Shown: positions 1 to 6,238, numbered from the stretch's first letter. The stretch: 6,238 nucleotides of DNA from Paludibacter sp. (GCA_028705705.1 JAQWCZ010000123.1:1-6238), one strand, 5' to 3'. The notes: generated by a model not told the origin, from the letters alone. Made by a program: numbers and translations.

Positions 1-2099
1 CTATCCTGGTTGGGAGCTTCGGGTGACCAACTCACACCGCCGGCACCACCACCCGATTCACCATCACCGGTACCTACATACACATGCTGAATCGGTGATT
101 TAAATACATTTCCTTTAGCGTCAACCGCTTCCACATAGTAATCAATCAACACATCTTTTTGACCGGTAATTTCAGCATAACACAAATCTGCTTTTGCAAC
201 CGGCAGGATGAAAAAGTTCAGTTCGCCGTCACCGGTTGGATCGGCAGCCATTGGACGACGGTTCATTTCGATCCCTTGCCAGGAACCAACTTCACTACCC
301 CCGGCATAAGTATCATTCTGAATACTTTCTACGGGATTCCAACCGTCGTTATCAATGCGGTATTTCAACGTGACTGATGTCAGTCCACTCACATCATAAG
401 CATAAGTCCACACATGAAAATCGCTGGCATAATTCACTTTTTTATAACCGGTAGGAGCGCCAAATCCCACCGATCCAGGATTATAGGGATAACGCTGCGG
501 AGTAAATACCGACGGAGGAGTGCGATCAACTCCTGGATTGGCATTGATGACCTGTTGTGCATATTCAATCGCAATATTGCCGGTCATAGAGGGTTTCACC
601 TCCATATCTTCCGCCTTTCCGTAATACATAAAACCAGAATTCAGTCCGCCAAAATAAAAATGCCAGGCTTTTTCGGCATTTGTCGCCGATGTTCCGCCAT
701 CCGCGATTTTATCGATGCGCAGGTTACCACCTTCTAAATCCTCAGCCATGGTTACATAATTCTCTGTCGCTGTAATCACCGCCCAGTTGCGGGCATCTTC
801 CGTCCATCCGTCGGGATTGAAGCGATAATCCGACTTACTATAAAGCGGCCATAACCAGTTGATGTATTGCGGATGACCCCAGTCATTTTCGGCATTCACC
901 CAAGCGCCATCTTCAACTCTCACAATATCATTGGCCGGCACCGGATGGTCGTTCAGAAATTGTTGGATAGTAGTTGGTTTATAACCGGCATTGGAAGCGC
1001 TGTGAGTAAAACTGCTCACCGCTTCATAATAATAACTGCTCCCGCCGCCCCAGGCATTGTCACCATCGTGCGCCAACAAGAGGATAGTGGGGTGTTCTGT
1101 ATTACTGTACGGTTCTAGTTTCGATTGCACCTCACCCACGTTAGCACCACTGTAACCATCCACATAACCGAAATAGTTACACATCGGCACCACATCAATT
1201 TTATGTGCCACACCCGTTTCGGGATTGATATACTGGGCTTTGTGAGCCTGATAAGCATAAGGAACAGCCAACCGGCTGCCCCTACCGTCAATCGTGGCGT
1301 CAAACCAATTTACACCGGTAGTAGGCACCTGGTCGGCACGGTTGGGAGCATCCACATTTCCATTGATATTGTAAGGATGCTCATAATCAGATAATGTACG
1401 GGCTAATTTACTGTTGGGAACCACCGACCATTCAATGCCACATTCGACCAAAGTCTGAATAATCCTTTCAGAAAAAGCCGCTTCAGCCGGCCAATAACCT
1501 TTTGAAGTTGTACCGTAATATTTTTGATTTGTATATTGGTGCGCCTGAATCTGTTTTTTGAGCGTACGGGCGCTTACCAAAGGAGACAACGCATGGTCCC
1601 AGGTAAAATTCACGATATCCAACCGTGGAAATCCTCCGGATGTTTTCCAACTGATGGCTTCTTTGTATGGATTCATCCATCCGGCGGAATAACCCCATTG
1701 ATTTTTAACTCCTAAAGATTGAATGTTCTCCATCAGTCCTGCAGAAATACTCAGTTGAGCTCCAGCATCGGTCAAACTTTTAATACTATTGATGGCATCA
1801 CGGGGTGAGCTTTGATAGGCATTTACGCGATCCGCTTTCGAAAAAATTTCTTCCAGGTTATTGGTAGGATGTGCAACATCACTTCCGGGATAGCGATTAC
1901 CTCCACTCATTTTCAGGCGGTGAGATTCTTCACCAAACTGTTTTGAGTCGGGTTTATCGGCACTTTTATCTGCCCAGTACACTGGTTGATCCATGTGCCA
2001 GAGGTAGGTAGTATAAATTTTCTGCGCCTGAATCAATTGAAAATTCACAGCAAAAACAAAGAAAAGTACAAAGCTTAAAATCGGTAATGGTCTTATCAT
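1..2099 (-). CDS. Secreted GH57-like glycoside hydrolase (amylase-type), 3' end outside window
   Basis: An open frame of 699 complete codons starts at ATG 2099 and reaches the left edge with no stop, so the C-terminus is missing. Residues 1-26 form a Sec-type signal peptide (hydrophobic core, then LIQAQ) with no twin-arginine motif. The mature part begins with YLWHMDQPVYW (31-42), which resembles GH57 region 1 (H35, P39). GYWPAEAAF (201-209) resembles region 3, with E206 as the likely nucleophile. LLAHDGDNAWGG (341-352) resembles region 4, with D345 or D347 as the likely acid. The family acts on alpha-glucans such as starch and glycogen; the exact substrate here is unknown. Residues about 527-675 look like a beta-sandwich domain starting at TPPSVFTPQRYP. 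A Gly-rich linker (676-689) follows, and a new domain begins at VSWSPEAPNQD. A carbohydrate-binding module and a T9SS tail beyond the edge are guesses. Hand-counted lines are richer in GC than the lamin-tail gene. The GH57-like fold is fairly sure, the specificity is not. Confidence 0.85.
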   Translation of the reverse strand, partial: MIRPLPILSFVLFFVFAVNFQLIQAQKIYTTYLWHMDQPVYWADKSADKPDSKQFGEESHRLKMSGGNRYPGSDVAHPTNNLEEIFSKADRVNAYQSSPRDAINSIKSLTDAGAQLSISAGLMENIQSLGVKNQWGYSAGWMNPYKEAISWKTSGGFPRLDIVNFTWDHALSPLVSARTLKKQIQAHQYTNQKYYGTTSKGYWPAEAAFSERIIQTLVECGIEWSVVPNSKLARTLSDYEHPYNINGNVDAPNRADQVPTTGVNWFDATIDGRGSRLAVPYAYQAHKAQYINPETGVAHKIDVVPMCNYFGYVDGYSGANVGEVQSKLEPYSNTEHPTILLLAHDGDNAWGGGSSYYYEAVSSFTHSASNAGYKPTTIQQFLNDHPVPANDIVRVEDGAWVNAENDWGHPQYINWLWPLYSKSDYRFNPDGWTEDARNWAVITATENYVTMAEDLEGGNLRIDKIADGGTSATNAEKAWHFYFGGLNSGFMYYGKAEDMEVKPSMTGNIAIEYAQQVINANPGVDRTPPSVFTPQRYPYNPGSVGFGAPTGYKKVNYASDFHVWTYAYDVSGLTSVTLKYRIDNDGWNPVESIQNDTYAGGSEVGSWQGIEMNRRPMAADPTGDGELNFFILPVAKADLCYAEITGQKDVLIDYYVEAVDAKGNVFKSPIQHVYVGTGDGESGGGAGGVSWSPEAPNQD

Positions 2100-2129
2100 A
2101 GCAAAAAAATTTAAATGATTTGTATTTTG

Positions 2130-2137
2130 CAAAATAA
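2130..2137 (-). promoter_or_regulatory. Weak -7-like element of the glycosidase gene
   Basis: The minus strand reads TTATTTTG, which matches the Bacteroidota -7 consensus TAnnTTTG except at the second base. It ends 30 bases before the ATG at 2099, close to the 28 and 31 bases seen for the two stronger promoter candidates in this window. No clear TTG or TTTG -33 element lies 17-23 bases upstream; the DNA there is only T-rich. The call rests mainly on position. Confidence 0.3.
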
Positions 2138-2148
2138 GTCCGCTACTG

Positions 2149-2195
2149 AAAATAAAATCGCAGGTAAAGTTAAAAATTCACCTGATTTTACCTGC
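2149..2195 (-). terminator. Hairpin with T-rich tail after the CarboxypepD_reg-like gene
   Basis: On the minus strand GCAGGTAAA (2195-2187) and TTTACCTGC (2168-2160) form a perfect 9-bp stem around an 18-base loop. The stem is followed at once by GATTTTATTTT. It lies 24 bases past the stop of the upstream minus-strand gene (2220) and before the glycosidase start, so it would separate the two genes into different transcripts. The stem has moderate GC and the loop is long, so it may be leaky, or it may stabilise the 3' end of the message. The other strand has no T-run after the stem, which favours action on minus-strand transcripts. Confidence 0.55.
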
Positions 2196-2219
2196 AAACG
2201 TTTGATGTTAAAGAGGATA

Positions 2220-3473
2220 TCAGTTACGTTTCAGTTGTTTTTGAATTTTACGAATTGCTGCTTCAATAGGTTTGTCCGGCTCAATTACGTTGAGCGGACC
2301 CCAGAAGTCGGGATCAGAAAAACCATCCGCAGTTTCACTGATGATGACATTTGAACGGAGTCGTTCCCGAAATTTGATGGCTTTACTATCAGAACTGCTT
2401 TCCCGGTCGGTCATGGCCATTTCGATGGCAGCATAATAACTAGAATTAAAAAGTTTTTTCTTCCAGTTAATTTTCATACCCAGTTCAATCCGGCTGTAAG
2501 CATAATACCATTTCCCGTCTTTTTCAATATAATCAATGCGATAATCGGCCTGTACAGGTGTGATTCTTGCATTCAACGGTTTCTTTCGAATGAACATGCT
2601 GATCACTTCGTCAACATTCTGTAGATTCATACTAAAAACTGCTGATTTAAGTGCCATGGATGTTGCATCGATATATAACAGACCACTGTAAAGCGCTTCA
2701 TCTTTGGTTGGGTAATGATTGAAGTTAATCACGTAAATCAGCCGGTCATCCATCCATTCAATTTTGTTAAAAGTAAAATAATACTTCTTGAATATTTCTT
2801 CAGAAAACACAATATCCGGATGCTTGATGATATCGAGATACAAATTATTATATGGACCACCCATTAACTTAAAAACAAGTGTATCCAGTTTAGTGTAATC
2901 AGTTTGTTTTCTGGCTTTATAAAGTTTTGCCAAATCATTCCGGTAAGAATTATAGGGTTGTTTTTGGATGTCAACAACTGCCTCCGATAAGGAAACATAG
3001 TTACGGCCTTTGCGGATAGATTCGCGGTAAAAAGCTGTCATAAACATCTCCTGTAAAGGGTAATTTTCAGGTAATTTTTCAAACATCTTTCTTACAAGCA
3101 CATTTGCATCCTGCATTAACACATCAATTTGAGGGAGCAGAAATGCAGCTTGATCCATGATAATAACCCCCTTTAATGTTTCCAGCTCGTTCAACCCTAT
3201 CATGCGACTTTTATAACCAATGTGCCGGATGAACAACTTAACATCCACATTTGTTTTCGGGATTTTTAACAGAAACTCACCATCTGAATTTGTCACTGTC
3301 GCAATATTCATCCCTGAGACCAGCACATTACAATATGACAATGGTGTATTGTTTGAACGATCAATAATTTTTCCCCTGAACTCATTAAAATCATTATTTC
3401 CAGATTGTGCAATTGCGTTAGATATACACAATATAATCAAAACAATGAGAATGCTGAAATTACTTGATTTCAT
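2220..3473 (-). CDS. Exported protein with carboxypeptidase-D regulatory-like domain
   Basis: The protein has 417 residues. I chose ATG 3473 because it begins a signal peptide (MKSSNF, a hydrophobic stretch, then NAIAQ at about 19-23) and lies 31 bases after a promoter-like site. The frame stays open upstream to 3632, but that part would cross the promoter. Residues about 31-106 fit the Bacteroidota CarboxypepD_reg-like beta-sandwich: FRGKIID, then PLSYCNVLV, then TNSDGEFLLKIP, then the RHIGYKS strand. The rest (about 120-417) resembles the C-terminal part common to such proteins. It includes FYRESIRKGRNYVSLSEAVV (148-167), beta-rich KWYYAYSRIELGMKINWKKK (321-340) and DPDFWGPLNVIEPD (387-400). 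There is no lipobox, no TonB-dependent barrel, no protease motif and no T9SS tail, so I expect a periplasmic or outer-membrane-associated protein of unknown function. A terminator-like hairpin follows. It is probably monocistronic. Confidence 0.88.
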   Translation of the reverse strand: MKSSNFSILIVLIILCISNAIAQSGNNDFNEFRGKIIDRSNNTPLSYCNVLVSGMNIATVTNSDGEFLLKIPKTNVDVKLFIRHIGYKSRMIGLNELETLKGVIIMDQAAFLLPQIDVLMQDANVLVRKMFEKLPENYPLQEMFMTAFYRESIRKGRNYVSLSEAVVDIQKQPYNSYRNDLAKLYKARKQTDYTKLDTLVFKLMGGPYNNLYLDIIKHPDIVFSEEIFKKYYFTFNKIEWMDDRLIYVINFNHYPTKDEALYSGLLYIDATSMALKSAVFSMNLQNVDEVISMFIRKKPLNARITPVQADYRIDYIEKDGKWYYAYSRIELGMKINWKKKLFNSSYYAAIEMAMTDRESSSDSKAIKFRERLRSNVIISETADGFSDPDFWGPLNVIEPDKPIEAAIRKIQKQLKRN

Positions 3474-3504
3474 GGCTTTAAATTTTTGATTTATAAGAAT
3501 ATAA

Positions 3505-3535
3505 CAAATATCGTGGTTTTTTGTTGATTCACAAT
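3505..3535 (-). promoter_or_regulatory. Bacteroidota-type promoter of the CarboxypepD_reg-like gene
   Basis: The minus strand has ATTG (3535-3532) as a -33-like element, then 19 bases, then GATATTTG (3512-3505), one base off the TAnnTTTG -7 consensus. Transcription would start near 3499, giving a leader of roughly 25 bases before ATG 3473. This supports that start over longer versions of the frame. The leader is AT-rich with no Shine-Dalgarno sequence, as is usual in this phylum. Confidence 0.55.
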
Positions 3536-3592
3536 TTATAGGATGATTTTTTTTAGTTAAATTTTGTTTTAATATAAAAAAGCGTATATGAT

Positions 3593-3625
3593 TTTGTACT
3601 ATTTCTCTAATAAAACGTATATTTG
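3593..3625 (+). promoter_or_regulatory. Bacteroidota-type promoter of the tatA-tatC operon
   Basis: TTTG (3593-3596) and TATATTTG (3618-3625) match the Bacteroidota -33 (TTTG) and -7 (TAnnTTTG) elements exactly, with a 21-base spacer inside the usual 17-23 range. Transcription would start near 3630, about 24 bases before ATG 3654. The in-frame ATG at 3588 lies upstream of the promoter and so cannot be the start from this transcript. No Shine-Dalgarno sequence is visible; the leader is A-rich. Confidence 0.7.
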
Positions 3626-3653
3626 CAGTCACAATTTAAAAAACCAGTATATC

Positions 3654-3854
3654 ATGTTAAACTTAATCACATTATGGGCATTGGGAACAGGAGAAATTAT
3701 CCTGATTGCTCTTGTTGTTTTACTTATCTTCGGAGGCAAAAAAATTCCCGAATTGATGCGTGGACTTGGGAAAGGCGTTAGTCAGTTCAAAAAAGGAGTA
3801 AAAGAAGTTGATGACGAAATTAACTCAACATTAGACGATACGAAAGATAAATAA
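3654..3854 (+). CDS. tatA: Twin-arginine translocase subunit TatA
   Basis: The protein has 66 residues, a normal length for a compact TatA. It is the pore or membrane-weakening subunit that assembles on TatC while folded proteins with twin-arginine signal peptides cross the inner membrane. Residues about 12-26 form the single short membrane helix, with a polar E14 near its start. [16 protein letters not shown] (26-41) holds the family's F-G hinge and the start of the amphipathic helix. A Lys-rich stretch (46-50) and an acidic, charged tail (51-66) follow. I chose ATG 3654 because the residues added by the upstream ATG 3588 are not TatA-like and that codon precedes the promoter. tatC follows after 12 bases, so they are probably co-transcribed. 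No TatB is seen, which fits Bacteroidota, where a TatA-type protein usually serves alone with TatC. Confidence 0.95.
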   Translation: MLNLITLWALGTGEIILIALVVLLIFGGKKIPELMRGLGKGVSQFKKGVKEVDDEINSTLDDTKDK

Positions 3855-3866
3855 GCGTCAGATTTT

Positions 3867-4691
3867 ATGCCTGAAGAAGTTGATGGAGAAAAAAGCCTGT
3901 CGTTCTGGGAACATTTGGAGGTATTGCGTTGGACAATTTTCCGGATCCTTATCGCGATAGCAATTGTTGTTGCATTCATTTTTACGGCTAAAGAATTTGT
4001 TTTTACAAAGATTGTTTTTGCTCCGTTAAGTTCAGATTTTTGGTTCTACCAGGCACTTTGTTCTCTGGGAAATGCTATAAACCTACCGGGATTTTGTCCT
4101 GAAAGTTTTAATATCGAACTAATTAACATCAACTTAGCCGGTCAGTTTCTGGCACACATTGGCGCTTCTTTCAGTATCGCGCTTATCCTGATCATTCCTT
4201 ATATTTTATTTGAAATCTGGCGCTTTGTACAGCCGGCTTTGTACCCCAACGAGAAATCACATGTGGGATTTGTATTTCTATCTTCGTCTTTCTTGTTTTA
4301 CCTGGGAGTAGCCGCCAGTTATTTTGTCATCTTTCCGCTAACGGTTAGATTTCTGGGTACTTATGAAGTATCCACCCTGGTTCCGAACCAGATTGCTGTT
4401 CAATCCTATCTGGGTACATTATATATACTTACGTTCAGCATGGGCGTTATGTTCGAAATGCCGGTACTGGCTTACCTGCTTTCAACATTAGGATTGGTGC
4501 ACAAGGATATGCTCAAAAAAGTCAGATCCTATGCTTTTGTTATTTTATTGATTCTTTCCGCTTTGGTTACACCTACCACCGACCCATTCACGATGATGGT
4601 CGTGGCGTTACCACTATATTTGCTTTACGAACTGAGTATCTTGGTTTGTAAAAAGAAAAAGGAAGTTTCTGAAGAGGATGATGAAGTATAA
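3867..4691 (+). CDS. tatC: Twin-arginine translocase receptor subunit TatC
   Basis: The protein has 274 residues and binds twin-arginine signal peptides in the inner membrane. FWEHLEVLRW (13-22) is the family's N-terminal motif before TM1 (about 24-41). A periplasmic loop (about 46-98) contains C65 and C77, which could pair. TM2 runs into PYILFEIWRFVQPALY (111-126) and E129. F120 and E129 align with E. coli F94 and E103 of the signal-binding site. Four more hydrophobic segments follow (about 132-160, 183-208, 219-234 and 241-260), including MFEMPVLAYL (195-204) and the family's TPTTDP (235-240). The protein ends in a charged tail (CKKKKEVSEEDDEV). Oddly, V19 stands where E. coli has E15 and Aquifex has E9, although E18 is next to it. 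It follows tatA by 12 bases and converges with the lamin-tail gene, 11 bases between stops. Confidence 0.97.
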   Translation: MPEEVDGEKSLSFWEHLEVLRWTIFRILIAIAIVVAFIFTAKEFVFTKIVFAPLSSDFWFYQALCSLGNAINLPGFCPESFNIELININLAGQFLAHIGASFSIALILIIPYILFEIWRFVQPALYPNEKSHVGFVFLSSSFLFYLGVAASYFVIFPLTVRFLGTYEVSTLVPNQIAVQSYLGTLYILTFSMGVMFEMPVLAYLLSTLGLVHKDMLKKVRSYAFVILLILSALVTPTTDPFTMMVVALPLYLLYELSILVCKKKKEVSEEDDEV

Positions 4692-4702
4692 TACATCTTC
4701 TA

Positions 4703-6238
4703 TTACCTGACTATTTTTTCCATAAGCGAATAATCTTTGTGCTGCAAGGATAAAATATAAATCTCCGGGAATTTCAACGGAATACTAATCCTATATTCTG
4801 TTGCTTTATTTTGATAATATAAAACACCGGCGATAGAGTAAATGCGGATAACTTCTCCTCCTGTTAAACCTGAAAGCAATATCCCATCAGCAGTTTTTAT
4901 AATTTTTATTTCCGGGTGTATTTCAGTTAATCCTGTTTCCACAGCTGTTGTAACTTTCACTGTTTCGGAAAAAGGAGAAACATTACTCATTATTACTGAT
5001 CTTACACTATAATAATAATCAGTCTGCGGATTTAAAGATCCAACAACCCTTTCAGTACCAGTTACCGGTTCATTTTCTAATATAATAGCTTCTTCCTGAT
5101 TTCCGTATGTTATGCTAAAATCATCCAGTGCAAAATTTCCGGTAATTTTATAGTATGTAATCCTGAAGGCAGTCACGTTATCTTCAATTGTAAAATTATA
5201 TGTCGGATAATACTTGGAAGTATTTGAATAAGCAATGCTATCAATTTTAATCCAATTTTCTCCTTGCAAAGCCTGTAAAATAAAGTAAGACCCTGTTCCA
5301 CTGGATGGGAATCGATACATAAATGAAAAGCTTTTTACCAGATGTGGGAATTCTTTAGTTTGGACGTACTCCCCTGTATTTTTCAATTGAAGTGATGGTA
5401 CGTCAACGCCTGAGCTTGCCGCGGTAGTATAACTTCCGCTTGCCGTTCCTGACCACCCTTCCGGGAGAGGTTTGCCGTTTGATCCTATATTATCAAATCC
5501 TTCAACAATCGTTTTCTCATCGCTTCCAGCCAATTGAAACACATTGAGTAAATAATTGTTGGTGTACAAATCTGGCTCCCAATTCGCGGTAAACTGTGAT
5601 GACTGAATATCTTTTGCTGCGTTTACTTCGGGTGTCGGTAGACCGGTGGTAGTAAACTGACCTGAATTGACCGATCTGGTCGTTTTAACCGGTTCAATTA
5701 CATCGACAGAATAATTATAGGTAGATTCAGGATTCAATCCGGTTACAACAAAAAAAGGTTTTGCTTGGGTTGAAACAGATTGTAAAATGGGTACTTCCTG
5801 CGCTTGAAAACTAATCTGATGACTGCCCAACAAGTTAAAATAGTCTTTTGGATAGGTATTCCACTGATTCTCATCATAACGTGTTGTTGGATGAGTAACT
5901 GTTGATTTTCTTTTTAATGTTTTATCTTCTCCCCAGACTAAAGCGGAACCGGCATCAACGTATCCTATGACATCAATCATAATGCCATTGTGATACAAGG
6001 CTAGTGCATCGTTACCATTGAAGCTGAATTCTGAATCAAAGACTGCATCAGCAATATCTTCAAGTTCATTTTGACTGTTATTGAGAGTAACCAAAAAAGT
6101 TCTGTTATTCTCCAGTGTCCCACTCAATCTATTAGGGGCTTTAAAATCACCAACGCCATCGCTTTGTTTCATCAGCAGATAGTTCGACAAATCAAGTGTT
6201 TTTCCGGTTCCATTATAAAGTTCAATCGCTTTATTTTG
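4703..6238 (-). CDS. Surface protein with lamin-tail domain, FnIII-like segments and T9SS sorting tail; 5' end outside window
   Basis: The frame is open at the right edge. The 511 residues seen start in mid-domain at QNKAIELYNGTGKTLDLSNY, a lamin-tail (LTD) motif, so the true start is further right; the TTG at 6190 is internal. The LTD covers about 1-140, with FNGNDALAL (73-81), DVIGY (89-93) and LLGSH (136-140). FnIII-like strands follow (164-201). A second FnIII unit opens at SQFTANWEP (214-222) and closes at LNPQTDYYYSVRS through KVTT (402-431). Between these lies a jelly-roll-like segment (about 246-382: GFDN, LPEGWSGTASGSYTTA, ALDDFSITYG). Residues 442-511 resemble a T9SS type A C-terminal sorting domain: IRIYSIAGVLYY, then EIYILSL, ending in KIVR. 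The protein is therefore expected to cross the outer membrane by T9SS and be anchored or released. LTD proteins in this phylum often carry a nuclease domain upstream, but none is visible here. Confidence 0.88.
   Translation of the reverse strand, partial: QNKAIELYNGTGKTLDLSNYLLMKQSDGVGDFKAPNRLSGTLENNRTFLVTLNNSQNELEDIADAVFDSEFSFNGNDALALYHNGIMIDVIGYVDAGSALVWGEDKTLKRKSTVTHPTTRYDENQWNTYPKDYFNLLGSHQISFQAQEVPILQSVSTQAKPFFVVTGLNPESTYNYSVDVIEPVKTTRSVNSGQFTTTGLPTPEVNAAKDIQSSQFTANWEPDLYTNNYLLNVFQLAGSDEKTIVEGFDNIGSNGKPLPEGWSGTASGSYTTAASSGVDVPSLQLKNTGEYVQTKEFPHLVKSFSFMYRFPSSGTGSYFILQALQGENWIKIDSIAYSNTSKYYPTYNFTIEDNVTAFRITYYKITGNFALDDFSITYGNQEEAIILENEPVTGTERVVGSLNPQTDYYYSVRSVIMSNVSPFSETVKVTTAVETGLTEIHPEIKIIKTADGILLSGLTGGEVIRIYSIAGVLYYQNKATEYRISIPLKFPEIYILSLQHKDYSLMEKIVR

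Noticed and set aside
159..1715. Short open frames on the plus strand (for example 159-377, 414-737, 867-1118, 1125-1394, 1524-1715) and on the minus strand in other frames (1115-1303, 1483-1698).
   Set aside because: They lie inside the 699-codon glycosidase frame, their translations are low-complexity or unlike known families, and none has its own promoter-like site. They are shadow frames.
2115..2354. Plus-strand 79-residue frame across the spacer and the end of the CarboxypepD_reg-like gene.
   Set aside because: It spans the terminator hairpin and overlaps a well-supported gene on the other strand; its sequence is not protein-like.
2027..3473. The possibility that the two signal peptides in the window are Tat signals, making them substrates of the adjacent translocase.
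   Set aside because: Neither the glycosidase nor the CarboxypepD_reg-like protein has a twin-arginine motif before its hydrophobic core; both look Sec-type.
3220..3489. Plus-strand 89-residue frame opposite the start of the CarboxypepD_reg-like gene.
   Set aside because: It is antisense to the signal peptide and regulatory-like domain of a well-supported gene and has no recognisable features.
3474..3632. Longer N-terminus (53 extra residues) for the CarboxypepD_reg-like protein.
   Set aside because: It would bury the signal peptide inside the protein and run through the promoter-like site at 3505-3535.
3588..3653. Upstream in-frame ATG giving an 88-residue TatA.
   Set aside because: The extra 22 residues are not TatA-like and the codon precedes the promoter-like site at 3593-3625.
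3782..3979. Minus-strand 65-residue frame across the tatA-tatC junction.
   Set aside because: It is antisense to two clear Tat genes and has no family resemblance.
6188..6190. TTG as the start of the lamin-tail gene.
   Set aside because: The frame stays open to the right edge and the upstream residues belong to the lamin-tail motif, so the TTG is an internal leucine codon.

Overview
The window looks like chromosomal DNA from a member of the Bacteroidota; I cannot name the family. The support is a T9SS type A C-terminal sorting domain, a CarboxypepD_reg-like envelope protein, a lamin-tail/fibronectin surface protein, a TatA-TatC pair with no TatB in view, promoter-like sites resembling the Bacteroidota TTTG / TAnnTTTG pattern, and starts without Shine-Dalgarno sequences. 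No tRNA, rRNA, CRISPR array, insertion sequence or phage gene was seen.

Layout: (1) Positions 1-2099, minus strand: the first 699 codons of a large secreted GH57-like glycosidase. It runs open off the left edge just after a Gly-rich linker. (2) 2100-2219: a 120-bp spacer with a hairpin plus T-rich tract, a likely terminator for the gene to its right, and a weak promoter for the glycosidase. (3) 2220-3473, minus: a 417-residue exported protein with a carboxypeptidase-D regulatory-like domain. (4) 3474-3653: a 180-bp AT-rich divergent spacer with one promoter-like site facing each way. (5) 3654-3854 and 3867-4691, plus: tatA and tatC, 12 bp apart, a compact twin-arginine translocase operon. (6) 4703-6238, minus: the 3' part of a multidomain surface protein (lamin-tail domain, fibronectin-like segments with an inserted jelly-roll-like segment, T9SS sorting domain). 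It converges on tatC with 11 bp between the stops and is open at the right edge.

The common theme is export. TatA and TatC form the core of a machine that moves folded proteins across the inner membrane. The glycosidase and the carboxypeptidase-like protein carry Sec-type, not twin-arginine, signal peptides, and the lamin-tail protein is marked for the type IX system. Nothing in the sequence shows that they are Tat substrates, so the neighbourhood may be incidental. The glycosidase has higher GC than the lamin-tail gene in sampled lines. I see no convincing new biological system. The most notable details are a valine in TatC where E. coli and Aquifex have a signal-peptide-binding glutamate, a split fibronectin-like domain, and three promoter-like sites at nearly the same distance from their start codons.
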